Source of the DNA: Yamagishiella unicocca
Taxonomy: Eukaryota > Chlorophyta > Chlorophyceae > Chlamydomonadales > Volvocaceae
NCBI GenBank assembly: GCA_003116995.1
Contig: BDSL01000029.1
Coordinates: forward strand, 62,001 to 126,000
Length of the DNA stretch: 64,000 bases
Direction of reading: 5' to 3'
Shown here one piece after another: positions 23,553 through 35,938 of the stretch. Position 1 is the stretch's first letter. Each line of letters starts with the position of its first letter. A program made the position numbers and the translations under genes. Below the pieces are notes generated by a model that was not told the DNA's origin, ran no database searches, and was given only the letters and a program-made list of their open reading frames with translations.

Positions 23553-26500
23553 TTAGTCAGCAGCCACAGCGCAGAACCAGTCCACTTGCGTGCAGGCACA
23601 GGCATCAGGCTTTCGCCTGCTGGGCTCCCTTAAGGCGTCAACCCTATCGCAAGCACCCTTCCGATTGGTGCTTAGGCTTCTATCCATTCCTTGCCCACCC
23701 AAGAACTGAGCTACACGTCTTGGACCTTCCCGCGCATGCGACCTGGCATCCCGAGCAGCCCTACGGTAGCACCAAAACTCCCTCACCTTAAGGCTGCCCC
23801 AGCTCTGCCCCACGGCCACCTTGATCTGCAGGGGAACATCCAGCTGCACCACGCCGCACATGATGCCCTGCACGGCACATATAAGCTGTCGCACAGCCTC
23901 AGGGTGGGCATCGCACTCGAACAATAGCTCGTCGTGGATCTGGGCAACCAGCTCCGCGTTACATGGCGGCTGCACCACGCACGCGGGCGCGGCGGCAGCA
24001 GTAGCAGCCGCAGCACCGCCAGCCTGGCCCCGATGCGGTGCTGTAACCGGCACCTCGCGTGGCGTGTCCGGATGGTTGAAGACAGCCCACATGCACATGG
24101 CATACTTGACAAGGTCCGCCGCGCTGCCCTGCGGGCCAGACCAGGCGGGGCCATAAGCTGCCGTTGGAGGTGTGGACATCGAGCACACAGCTGCGCAGGA
24201 GACAGGGAACTATGCCAGGGGATCTGTCTAACGGGATCGCCGTGGGGGCGCAAGTCCCAAATAGCATCTTATCACGTATGCCCCAGTACGACGTGATGCC
24301 CTTGCCCGAACACTACAGTGCGCTCGGCCTGGACCGTTTTGTCCGTCTTTCAGCTTGGCGCCAGCTTTCAGGCAATACAGGCAGAAACACGCACGCCAAG
24401 GATACCATACCTGAACTATGCTGTTGACCACCTGGAAAGGAACGAACGCAGAAAATGGCAAGGTTGATACAGTACGGGTGGGCTGCATTTAGGGTTAGCA
24501 GCACACGCTAACGGCATGTGGGCCGAGATGTGTCGGTGGCAGCTATCTTGATGTAACAATCAGCACCCCCCACACCAACCTTGCGCTCCGCATCGCCTCG
24601 GACCCGCGGGTCACCACTGGCAAGGCCAGCAATCGGTCGCCGCCGGCCCAGCAGCCCTGTCGTTATGTAACCTTGGCGGCGTGCATGGTGCAGACTCCTG
24701 CGATCAAATGGTTCGCCGGATGAGCTGGGACCACGCGCAACCGAGTCCTCAACAAACAATGATTTGTTGAGTGTGAAGGGATCGCTGGCGTCATGGCCGT
24801 TGGGAAGGGGGATTGTTAACGTTCGGAGTGACCGTGCGGCTCTCCCCTAATTTGTAATGTAGACGATTTTCGTATCCAATGGCTACTTCACACAGGCGCG
24901 TTGGTATGGGGCCGTGAGCTCACGAGGTTATGAAGGCCTGCACGCCGGCAAAGTGGCACAGGAATGATGCTCGAAGCGCTGTCGCCTCCTCCAGACCCAC
25001 ACCGTGCTCCTGCGGAGGATGATGGGGGGAAAAACCCGGAGGCCATTTGCTAGAATGGCTTCACTGCGCAGGTTGAGAACCGACACAAGCCCAGTTTGTG
25101 TGAGTATCCCGTACGCATGTTATGCTTCGCACCTAACACCCACTTCGGGAACTAACCCCGGCCCGACATCAGGCGGGCTGCAGTCACCTACCGCCAGCTG
25201 CTGTGCCAGGCCCTGTGGTGTCATGCCATAAATAATTCCATACACCACTCGTTTGACCTGCTCACGATCACGGCTGCTCACGTCAGCTGCAGGGCGGAGC
25301 AGGTCGAACGGATTGGAGGAGCAGCGGTGTGATGCAGCGGCAATGCGTGATTGCGCAGTCAAAGGGTTGCGCAGGCAACGTGGACTAAGTCGGTAAATGG
25401 TTGCAGGGAAGGCTAGGTGCTGCATGCTGGTCTCAGATCTCGGGACGAGCACCGACGTGCGTGAAGTGGCTTATTATATGGCGATCCCGTTGTGGCCGTT
25501 GGGTTGGATGGTCATGGGAGATGCCCATTAAGCAGCCGACCAAAACCCTTACAGCCGAAACAGCTAAAAAAATTGTCAAGCTTTCTCGCGTGACCCCCAT
25601 CCGTGTGCACCTGGAGCGGTGCCTGGCCGGAGCCAGGCCGCAGCGATGTGGCGGAAGACGTCGCCGCCCTCCCCCGCCCCCACGCCGCGTCGCATCAGCT
25701 CCTGCAGCCGCAGGTCGCCGCTTAGGTGGGCTAGCAGCCTCAGCTCGATCTGGCGTACCATGTTTGAAAGCAAGCAAGGGGGATAAGGGCATTGTCGTAA
25801 ACGTTGGATCAGTTGCAGTCCTGTCCGAAGCTTAGGAATGTGGTTGTGGGCGACCGCGTTGACACTCAGAACCCACAAGCAGCTAGCAGACAGCCACGTG
25901 CTACAGGCAACTGCAGCATCTCCCCTACTTCCCCGAAATCCCGCATCATTCCTCACCTGGCTGTAGTCCGCCGCCACCAGCAGTCGCCCCGTCGGGGCCA
26001 CAAACGCGTTCCGCGCCATGACCCGGATCACAGCGCCGTCGGGACCGGGTCCCTCAGCTGCGGCCACCTCGGCGACCACACTCTCCTCCACCTGCACCAC
26101 GACCTCGTACTTTGTGACAGCCTGGAATAAGCGACACAAGTCGAGCACGCAACATGTCAGTGAATGGCAGTAGAGGAACAGGTGCTCTCAGCCCATCATG
26201 GCGGGTATGGGGCACGGCAATATGTCAGTGTGCATCGTGGGACTCGTGCGACCCCACTCAGCCGCCCAGACCTAAACCCAGGAACGACCTGCATGTTGGG
26301 GGATGACGACGATAAGCGGCCAGTGGCAGTAGCCGTCTGATTCCAGGAGCACGACAGCCGGGGCAATGGGCCAGTACGGTCGGACAGCGGTGACCTGCAC
26401 CCACTTCGTGCCGTCAGGGGCGGCAGCCACTCCGGTTCCAGCCACTTGCTGAGTACATTCTGCAGGGAGCGGTACTGCAGCACCAGACCCTGCGGTGCGC

Positions 26501-29500
26501 GATTCGAGGACCAAGTCAGCTTCTCACGCGAGCTTGATTTCCTGTTGGTAACACCACGAAGGGTTGCGCCCTCCTGCTTGTGTCGTAGCACCATAGGCAA
26601 GTCCAGCTTAAGGACCTCCAAGGCCTCCAACGGCCTTCACCCCGGCCTAGCCTGCCCGTCGCGCCCTCCATCTGCGCGTTCCGTTGCCGCCTGCTTCCTA
26701 CTCACCCAGCCTCAACTCATGAAAACCGTACCGGCAGTTGGTGCAGGTGTGCTATCTGCTTTAGCGCCGCCTCGTCCGTCGTCAGGTGCGTGCGAGCGCG
26801 CCCGTACCTGTCCTTGCCTAGCCAGCGGACATGCGGGGAGAAGATCACGCGTGTGTCAGTGCGTGCACACATGCGGCTGCGGAATGTAGTCAGGAGAGGG
26901 AGCGAAGGGCAACCCTGTACGTTGCCGCGTGGAGTCTTCCGGGCCGCTGGAGCCGCACGCATCCCCAGGAAGTCCGGAATGTGCCTAACCTCGTGCAAAC
27001 CTTTGCCGCTTCCCCCCCATGTCACCCCACCTTTGGTGCCGCCGCACACCGCACCCATTCCACAGACGCACCTGTGCCCCCATCACGCTGCCCCTGTTGA
27101 CCCTGCGGCGCCGGCGGTGGCAGACCCAAATCGTCGTAGAGCACGACAGCAAGCTGCGCTGAACTACCGAGGTTTATCGCCCGCCCGCCGAGCAGGCTCG
27201 CCGCGGCTGCCGACAGCGCCTCCATGCGGCATTGCACCGCCGCTGCTTTACGGCTGAGACCCGCCGCGTCCACAGCCATACCCAACGCCTCCATGCGTGC
27301 CAGGACCCACGACACCTGCCGAGTATAAGGTTTTAGACCCGGTCGGGAGAGCCTAAGCGTGGATACTTGAGGCGATAATGGAACGCCGATAGCTGCCAAG
27401 CACTTGGGCTTCGCGAAAACGTATGTAAGTGCACGTCAATAGAAACAACATGGAAAAGCATGCTCGTGGATGGCGATTGTAGCCCTTAATCGCCCTCAAC
27501 ACCAGTATCGTACCGGGATGCGCTGCATCGCATCAACACCCACGCGTGCGGTTATTGCCGCAGTACCGGCGCCAGTGCCCTCACTCTGGTGGCTGCCTCA
27601 TACCTGCATCTCCACCTGCACCGCTTGTGGCCTGAGCCATGGCTGAACCCTCAGCCGCACCGCCTCATACAATCGGCCGGTCGCCACCAGCCCCAATCGC
27701 ACGCGCGCCAGCGGGCCCCCAAGCGCCGCCATTGCTGCACCAGTGCCGCTGGTGAGAGGTTGCAGCTCGATACCGTACCTCGGACATAGCGCGTCCAGGC
27801 TGTAGCCTGACGGACGTGGGACGGACACCAGAGGGTTGCAGCGCATAGTATTGAGCAGCGAAGTCACGGCTGAGCGCAGGGTCACATCCGCGGGAAGACG
27901 GCCATGTGTGATGGGCAAGTGTTAGATGCAATACACGTCACGTCCCCTTACGCTCCAAATGATAGGGAATCGCGTCAACGCTTACACTCGATCTCCTTCT
28001 CGTCGCGCTGTGCCAGCTGCGGCGCCTCCATCCAGCTTAAGACGCAGGGATCTAGGAGCCGAAGCCGCTGAGGCGGCGGAGATTGCCAGCCCAGGGCCAG
28101 CGCTTCCTGCGCGGAGACGAGGGTTGCGTTGGAAGACCCAGAGGGCGCCCGAGCGGTGAAGGAAGAGTTAAGAATAACAAGGCTAGGCATCGCACACCGT
28201 CACGCCAGCACAATATATACGCCCTCACATGCAGTTGGTCGAAGCCCTTTGACCTCCTTGGACGCACAGATAAGACCAACATTCGGAACCTCCGACCCCT
28301 GTCGCAGGCAAATCGATACAGTATACATGCTGTAACTCCTACGCACCCGAAGTAGCGCCTTTGAGTTGCAGCACAACGTGGGGCAGGGCGCCCGCACCAG
28401 GGCGTCGTCCAACAACGACAGCAGAGTCGGAAGGGCCAGCGGTGGCTGTGGCGCCCCCCGGCCCCCGCGCATGCCTGGCGACCAGGCGGCGGTGCGCAGT
28501 ACGTACATGGGCGCCCCGGCGAACACCAGTGTGCGACTGCGGTCGATGATGCCCTGTTCTCCACTCGCGCCGCCGACGCCTCCACCACGCTTGCCTTCCC
28601 GCCGAGCTGCTGCCTCACCAGCGGTGTCCGCTAGCAGCTCCCCGTATTGTTGCTCGTTCAAACACATTATGCAAAACGCAGCGCACCGCTCCAGGTGCTC
28701 GGAAGCAAGGACGCCCGTGGGCGAGGCCGAGTGGCATACGGCTGTGATTGGAGGGCCCTCACTTGCCTGGGCGGCCGTTTGGGTGCGCAGAGCGGACGCA
28801 GCGGCCGCTGCTGCCTCGGCATTGAGGTCTGCTGCGGCACCCGGATCTTTTCCCATCATCCGCCGGGCCTTGAGGAGCGCATCGCGCTGAGGCTTGGACA
28901 GCGACTGCATGCGGCATGTTTAAACGTTACGGACAGACCGGTGGAATTTCTTCACTGTGCAATTCAGAGCATCGACAGCGACACTGAGAATATGGGCGCG
29001 TATTCTTTGCGGAAGAGGCACTCTTTTTTATTCGTGCTTGGCCCGACGCAAGCACGGGATGACACATCCCAATCGACGCCATGCTATTGCGGACCGCCCC
29101 CTAAGGGAACTCACGGGTGTCTGTCATGCGCCACGGTCAATATACGCACCTGCATGTTGCTGGCGTACTGACAAACTGGTCCTTCGCACATCGCCACCAG
29201 CATGCCAGCAAGCAGCAAGCGGCTGGAAGCAATGTCCCTGCGCAGCTGCGAAACCACCTGTGGCCAGAGCGCCGACCCGAACGGTGATGAGGAGGGAATT
29301 CTAACGGGATGGAGGTTCCAAGATCTGCAGTCCGCGATACCCGTCATGTTCCTATCATGGTCAGCTCCTCAGCTGTGCGGAGTTGTGCCACAATCCCACC
29401 GGCTTCGATCCTCCGACACCGCGCACATTCAACAGCTTTACGCAAATGATAACAGTTTCGCAAGCCTCGCAATGAGTCCTCGAATGCTTCCCACCGACGC

Positions 29501-31281
29501 AAGGGCTGCGCGCAAAAACAATCGCGCACGTCCTGTGCCAGCGGCCAGCAACGGCCCCTCCCCCCTCAAACGCTCTCAGCACCCACCCGGCGTACCTTTG
29601 GATCGGATGCATCTAACACAACACCCGTTATGCCACTGGGCGATGCTGCTGTGCCGTGTACGACGTCGTCCAGCTCTTCGCTGAGGGGCAGCATTTGCAC
29701 CATTAATGCATGAAAGGCGGTGTCTCCGACTCCCTTGGCGGCCTTCTTCTTGCTCCTGGCGCAACCGTCAGCGTTCCCGACGGCCAGAGCACAGGCTGCG
29801 TCAGCAGCCGCATGACCACGGCCCGATGCTACACTCCCCGGAGGTTCGGTTTGACTGCGGGAGCGTTTGCGAGCCCCGACTGGAGCGGCAGCTGCACCGC
29901 TGCCACTTGCAACAGCCTCCCGATTGCTTGGGCCTTGGGCGCCTGCGAACGTGAGCTGAGTCTGCCGGAGCTGCGCCTGTGGCTGCACCTCACCAGCAGA
30001 GGTTGAGGTAATTCCGGTGCACTGCTGTTCAGCGGTTGTATGAATGCTGGGACGTGCAGCCTTCCAGGTGGCACCAGGCGGCGGCGGTCGGGGCAGGACG
30101 CAACCACCGTCTGACGTCAGCATTGCCTGACGCGCCTCGCGGCTGCCTCTATTGGCTGGTGCTGTTACCGACCTAGAGGGCACGCGCCGATCAGCTGAGA
30201 TGAGGCTCGTGCCCGCTGGATCACCGCCTGGGTGCACCTGCCTGCGGCCTGCTGTTTCTGTGCCTCGCCCCAGCAGCTCATCCAGGTCCTCCCACCACCG
30301 CCCGCTGCCGTCAAATCCGGACTGGCCAATTTTGAGGCTAGGATCGTGACTGGCAGCCTGGTGAGCCTCTCGCTCGCGCTTCATGTCCGCGCCAGCAGCA
30401 ACATCGCCGACGGCTCCGACATGTCGTCCGGTTGCGGGTGCTGTGTGATCTGACAGGGGGCTGGGTGTTGCTTGGCTGCAGGAGGGGCGAGACATTGTGC
30501 CTGGTCGACACACGGCCATCGGATCTTCCTTCAAGGGCGCAGCAGTGGCGGTCGTACGTGGGAGCGGTGTTTCGTCCGGGTCATCCAAGCCATCCAATAG
30601 GCTCGGATCCCAGTCGCTTACTGCCGCCGATAACCGCAGGGCCTGACTCCGAGCGGACGGCATGCCAGTCAGCGAAGCACGTCTCGCCGGCTGTGGCCTT
30701 GGTTGCGGAGCCAGACCGTTCAGGACACCGGAAGTCCTCGTATGACATGGACCTGACCTTGGCTCCGGAAAGCCTGGGAGCCTAGGGCACTGGGCCAGCG
30801 TATCGGGAGAGGACACGAGCCTGCCTCCTGGCCGCTGGCCCTGCATGTGTCCTTGCTGAGGGCACGAACTCTCGGTGGGCGCTGACCCTGGCGCAGGCCA
30901 CTGGTGGACTCCGTGGTTCTTACGTAAAATGGGTTCATCGGGTGGATGGCGGTGAACGACTTCCCGATCCGGCAGTGCTGGACCCAGTGGGTCCGCGAGC
31001 AGCGGTGCAAGAGGCTGCAAGGCCGTCAAACCTTCGACTTTCGTTTCGCCCGGAGTATCCGTTGGGGCAACGCCCGAAGCAGCTTCCTCGGGTTCACCCG
31101 TAACATGCCGTGCGTGTATCAGCGCGTTCCGCAATTGGGCAAGAGAAACTTCTGCATTTTCGTGCGCTGGCATCTCCGTATGTAAGTTAATATGCTTCAT
31201 TGTCCATGAGTTGATGGCTGCGGGTGGGGGCGGCTTACGGCGTGGGCGGATGGCGAAGAAATCTGCAGCTTTTGCGGCCAT
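23553..31281 (-). CDS. Family A DNA polymerase, theta/nu (POLQ/POLN) type, no helicase domain
   Basis: Nuclear repair or translesion polymerase. Fifteen exons chain in phase (31281-29596, 29257-29150, 28904-28347, 28106-27986, 27869-27604, 27315-27072, 26817-26732, 26489-26289, 26121-25957, 25749-25611, 25286-25192, 25009-24924, 24697-24580, 24431-24411, 24128-23787), giving at least 1412 residues. Residues 1-562 are Pro/Ser/Gly-rich and look disordered. An exonuclease-like region follows (LRLLDPCVLSWMEAP, YSLDALCPRYGIELQPL), then fingers and palm: TATATGRLSSSSPNMQ (about 1080), motif A AADYSQ/IELRLLAHLS with the catalytic Asp at an exon junction (about 1141-1149), motif B DREQVKRVVYGIIYGM (about 1195-1210) and motif C QIHDELLFE (about 1362-1368). 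VVNSIVQ is encoded by a 21-nt microexon. GIIYGM is typical of theta/nu rather than plant organellar polymerases. After LK at 23787 a good donor (AAG/GTGAGG) implies a short last exon that I could not place; without splicing the frame closes at 23553. Confidence 0.85.
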
Positions 31282-31794
31282 TTCAAGGCGTGCCTAGGTA
31301 ATATCGCTCTTGGCAAGGATGAGCACTATACACATTGTAGGTCATGGTAACGGCATAACTAACAACATCTAAGTCAGCTGGTCAGCTGGCGCGTTTTTAG
31401 CCAGTTTCGTGTACGGCACAGCTCAGAGGCCATCGCGTCATGAACATTATGCCATCTCCAGCATACCCTTTCAGACAAGACGCTAATTTAAATTTGCGAC
31501 AAGTTATTCGTGTTAATTGACCCATGAGAGACAAAAGCATAGCTACCAAGCTACGTTCGGATCGTGAAAGAGGTTTCCGTACAAAGGTCATGGCCATGCA
31601 AAAACATCACGAGGAGAAGGTGCATGGACCCTGAAGCAGGCCACGCTAACACTGGAAACAGTACGCAGCCCTCTGCAACTAGCCAAACGGAGGGCTCGTA
31701 TATTCGGATCATGTGTCTGGTAGGTGGGGAGAGGGTGAGGTCCTGTCCAGAGCAGTCCAGGGCGACCACCAGCCAGCAAACCAGCACATGGTCT
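31282..31794. other. Spacer upstream of the polymerase gene
   Basis: No gene recognised. It is relatively AT-rich around 31320-31560 and includes GTCAGCTGGTCAGCTGG, a short tandem duplication near 31374. The polymerase promoter should lie here. Confidence 0.35.
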
Positions 31795-32068
31795 CAGGTG
31801 GGGGTTTCTGCTCGGCTTCTTGAGGCGCTCTGCTGCCTTTTTTGGTTGAGGAGCTGCTTGCTCTACAGTTGGTGTACAACTGATAGGGGGGCCATTGGGG
31901 CTACTTCCCCCTGGGTGGTTGTTTGGGGCCTGGGCCCTTGTCTGGGGTTTCTGGTAGCTTGCCGTGTCTCGGTCGACTGTTTCTTCTTCTTGCTGCGTCC
32001 CTTTCAGTGTCAGGCAATGCGCTCGATTGCTGTACATTACGGTCTCGAACCCACTGTAACAGGTCCTA
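31795..32068 (+). repeat. RepA-related element, longer subfamily
   Basis: Aligns with 13078-13369 over about 290 bp: GGGTTTCTGCTCGGCTTCTT, GAGGCGCTCTGCTGCC, CAGTTGGTGTACAACTGATA, CTTCCCCCTGGGTGGTTG, TTTCAGTGTCAGGCAATGCG, GAACCCACTGTAACAGG. It lies 350 bp downstream of the coiled-coil gene stop, about 20 kb from its closest relative here. Confidence 0.7.
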
Positions 32069-32416
32069 CCTTAGAGCGGTGCCGTCGTATCTTACAAAAA
32101 GCGAATGGACAAGAAAGCAGAATCAGGACCCCCTTGTAAAACGAGAGCGTTTAAAGTACAACGGTCAACTCCTCGACAATCCCCGGGTAAACCCCCATTA
32201 AAAAAGCGATTCCCATCCGCTACATACACTTTTAGCACAATGCCCATACAACACATCAAATGAAACACGTTTGATTACTTGTCAAAGTACCCATAAAGGA
32301 ATGGAAGAAACAGAGTATCAATCCTGCGGGGTGCATAGCTAACCAACGCCACAAAATGTCAGGAAGAATGGACACGCTGCGCAAAAGGGACAAACTGTTA
32401 CCCATACAACATGTCT
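32069..32416. other. Putative 3' flank of the coiled-coil gene
   Basis: No coding chain. TTACA (TGTAA on the minus strand) at about 32092 is a candidate polyadenylation signal roughly 325 bp after the minus-strand stop. Confidence 0.35.
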
Positions 32417-34495
32417 TCAGTATAATACAGCCGTCTGAGCCTGCACAATCGCCATGTAGCAGGCGCTGTGTCGTACATCCGTGGTGAGCCGAACTCGCTC
32501 CAGCGTATGAAGCCTGGAAGCCATGTCCTCGTTATCCGCCCGTAGCCGACGGTTGCGGTCGTGCAGCGTTGCGACTGCACGCTTATAGCGCACAAGCTCC
32601 GCCTGTGCCTCGACCAGCTGCTTACGCGTTGCAGCGGCACGTGCAGAGTGCTGCTTGCAGGTGCCCTGCGCCAGCTGGGCGGAGCGGAGAACCCTGCGGC
32701 GACCGACACGATCGGTGGTAAGAACCATGTTTGCGGGTGTGCACGAGATCAGCATAAGACCAGGCAAGTCGTGCCGGGGTGAAAGAACAGGTAGAAACAA
32801 ATACCCGTAAATTCCAATATAAATGGAACAAATACCCGGAAATTCCAATATAAATGGCTGCAAATTCGAGGTTAGCAATCAAAGCGCGAGCTGCGGTAAT
32901 ACCTCGTGTTCGGGGCCCCTTATACTCGCAAGGCAAACCCCTTGCATGGCAGTGCGTACTGACTCGATCTTACTTGTAGTACTCCTGCTGCAGCCCGTTG
33001 AGGCATTCCGCCATCTGAACTTTGAGGCGGATGGCCTCAGCGCGCGTCGCCGTGAGCTCGCGCAATACGCCTCGCAGATGCTCCACCTCGTCCTCCTGCA
33101 TGTCCGACAGCAGGATGGCCGATGAGAGGTAGAGCGCATCCCCCGATGCCTTTGCAAGTTGCCCTTACACCAGGAAACGAAACCCTTCCAAAGTTACCGA
33201 TGCGCCCTTGTGCATCCCGCACTGTGCCATGCTTCTTCCCCTGCACCCGCACTTACCTTGCGCCCCAGCGTCCCGCACAACGCCTGCAGCTCCAGCAGCC
33301 GGTCCGACAGGCCCTGCACCATGCCCATTTGCGCCTCCACGTGGGGGTGGGATGCCAGCAGTGCGCCAACATGCGCCACCAGGTCGTCGAACAGGCAGTC
33401 CGTGCCTGAGTTGAACCGCGCAGAGCCGCCGCCGCTGGACATGTTGCCAAAGCGAGCAGACACACTCCTCACATACCCGCTGCTGCACATGGCCACCTCA
33501 CCCGCAGGGCTGGCGGCCCTGGTTGCGTAATCTTTCGGTTTGTCGGGCCGCTTGTTCTGGCGCGTTGCATTGCCATGTGCACAGCCACCGGCGTAGTTAG
33601 GTGCGCAGCGGTAGGACGTATCGGCTGAGAGCTCGACATTCGACCCGTAACAGGTGTAAGACGGCTTGTCGAAGAACGTGTCCACGGAGTCGTCATCCAC
33701 GCCCGCGTCCGAGTCCTGCTGCTGGAGGTCCTCCTCCTCGCGCCAGCCGCCGCCACCACCGCTACCACCACGACTTACAGTTGACAGTGGGTGAATTGCC
33801 AGGGGGTGCAATGGCTGCGCTGCGAGCTCGGGGCTGGCCCCTGGCACCGGTGTGAGACCTTGTGCAGAGCCTGACGTTGACGCCCTCGAGCCAGACGAAA
33901 GCCGCTCGAAGTACGTCGCTCGTGAACGTACCAACGACGCCGCCAGCAAAGCGCCCGGCGAGGAGCCGGGAGCGGGGTAAGTGGAAGAGACGCTGCTGAC
34001 GGCTACTGTAACATTAGCGCTTGGAGAAACGCCTGCCTGTAAGACATCTGATGGGGGTTCTGCTCCTGGTTCCGGCGACAATGGAGATCCTCGAACGTCC
34101 ATAGCGTGGGCCGTCAGGAAGTTACCAGAAAGTTTGCCTACAGGAGATGCTCGATGTCCTGCAGGAGTGAGGAAGAGCGCCAACGCGGGTTGTCTTGGGA
34201 CTCCACCACGCAGGTGGCCATCAACAGCGCAGCTTGTGAGCAGCATTGACGCAAGCGAGAACCGCATGATGCAGGGCCGGGTGTATGCTGGCCTTTTGCG
34301 TGCCATGTACCCACTCCCCCCCCCCCCCGCTGCCAACGCTGGACTCCCTAATGAAAGAGGTGCTTGAGCAACACGCATTCTTCTTGGCCTGCCCTGGTGC
34401 GTGCGAGCCCTGTACGCGTAGATACGTTTCCGGTGTGCTTGACGTATGCTTCGTATGTGAGTGATACCTAGATTGCAACCGCGTGGAAAACACAA
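32417..34495 (-). CDS. Uncharacterised protein with disordered N-terminal region and C-terminal coiled coil
   Basis: I do not recognise the family. Three exons (34495-33257, 33149-32974, 32693-32417) join with GT/AG borders and consistent phase to 563 residues. The N-terminal 300 residues are Ser/Pro/Gly-rich, with a Gly-Gly run followed by an acidic stretch (REEEDLQQQDSDAGVDDDSV). From about residue 380 the chain is helical with heptad-like spacing (LVAHVGALLASHPHVEAQMG; QEDEVEHLRGVLRELTATRA; LVEAQAELVRYKRAVATLHD), ending QAQTAVLY. There is no catalytic motif. This suggests a scaffold or cytoskeletal/flagellar-type protein, which is only an inference from composition. The start is uncertain: an internal Met (MDVRGSPLSPEPG, about 34100) begins a more typical N-terminus. 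A run of 12 C at about 34315 interrupts the upstream part. Confidence 0.6.
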
Positions 34496-35938
34496 CAGGC
34501 GGCTTCAACTTGGCGTGAAGCGACTACCGGTATGCAACCGACACATAAGCACAAGGTAAGGCAGTGTCTTAGATCCGGCATAAGAGGATAACGCAGATCA
34601 CCCAAAGTCCGCTCCCCAAAGCTGTCTGTCCCCGCAATGGACCCAACGCGTTTGCGCCCACCCGCGAGTAGTTTCCCCATTGCCAAACATCCCGAACATT
34701 TGTTCCAATGAGAGGCAAATCAACAGCGTGCTCGGTCTTGTAATCGTAGCCTCAAGTGAATTTGTGACCATAGGACGGGGATGACTGTAGGCGCATTTAA
34801 TAATCACACTGTGCCAATCCATACCTTGATCGTAATTCGAGTGCCAGGTGTGCTTGCCGAGGCTCGCTCGGTCCTCGTGAGTCGCGGCAGTGTTGTCCCA
34901 AGCGCGGGCCAATAAGCGCAGTTCGTGAGCTGCCGGAGAGCAAGCTCCATATGGATGCTTAGCTTCGCTTATAAAACCATACGCGAGCTTGCGTCGTTGA
35001 ACCGCGCGAGGGTAGGTCTAGGGTCTGCCTCGAAACCGCCAGCCGACAGACCGCAATTCTGTCTTTAGGTAGAATGAACACAATATATTTCATGCAGAGG
35101 GAATCCTTATTAGAAGCTCCTGACATCCGACGACAACGACGTAGGACGAGGCAGAGTCTCATGCGTTGTGACATTGCCGTGCAAGTCGACGTGCTGACGC
35201 CAAAAAGGAAAGTCGTTCATCCAAGCGTCTTCGTGCCAATCACCATTAGGCTGAATTTTCCCATATTGCTATCTTGGCACATAGGAGAGTTACTGCAGTT
35301 CATCATCAGGCCGAACGCCGAAGCATGCGGTGCTCTTAGTTCTGCAGCGCTTCATTGCTGTCATTTGTGTTCCAAGGTTTACGCTTAAAAATGCAGGCGA
35401 GCTCATGCGGCGGTGAGCTTGGGCCGAGCTGCCTGTCCATATCCGGTCTTTGGCATGCATCTTTACTTACATGTGCCTCTACAACATTTCTATGCATCAG
35501 GTTTGCTGGCTTCTCGCCTTGCATCACATGTTGCTGCGGCATGCTCTATGGCTATGCCGTCCGCGACTGGGTTAACGTCGTGGACTCAGTGGCGCACAGC
35601 TTCCGCTACGGCTGCTTCCAGTGACAATGATCAAGGGGGGCTGGATAAGGCTTTGCATCCGGCGCTGGTACGCAAGCGCACTGGGCTGGGGCTTGGCGGC
35701 GCGTCTTGAGTGCGTCCCCCCTGTCCCGCCCAGGGAGGTGCAGCCAATGCACACCCTACCTTAGCTGTGTGCGTGCTGTAACCACAGGGGCTACCGGCGG
35801 TTAGGAACAAGACTTAAATCCTCGTCTTGGTCCATGCTGAACACCATAACGCCCTTCAATCTGTATGCGCCCTCCTTCCTGACTTAGCCCCCATCCCACC
35901 AGCAACCCCTATTCGTACCTGCCGTCTGAACCTGCGCC
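34496..35938. other. Intergenic region without a supported gene
   Basis: No domain or splice-consistent chain found. A short plus-strand frame ending at 35709 (KALHPALVRKRTGLGLGG) has a glycine-rich basic end that could be an exon of the gene at 35939, but no phase-compatible junction was established. The region should contain divergent promoters for the two flanking genes. Confidence 0.35.

Noticed and set aside
29576..31010. Short minus-strand frames overlapping the polymerase first exon as separate genes
   Set aside because: They are alternative frames of the long uninterrupted 562-codon exon, which ends at a good donor and joins the downstream exon in phase.
35413..35709. Plus-strand frame ending KRTGLGLGG as a G-patch-like gene
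   Set aside because: Too short, no conserved G-patch pattern, and no phase-compatible splice to neighbouring coding sequence.
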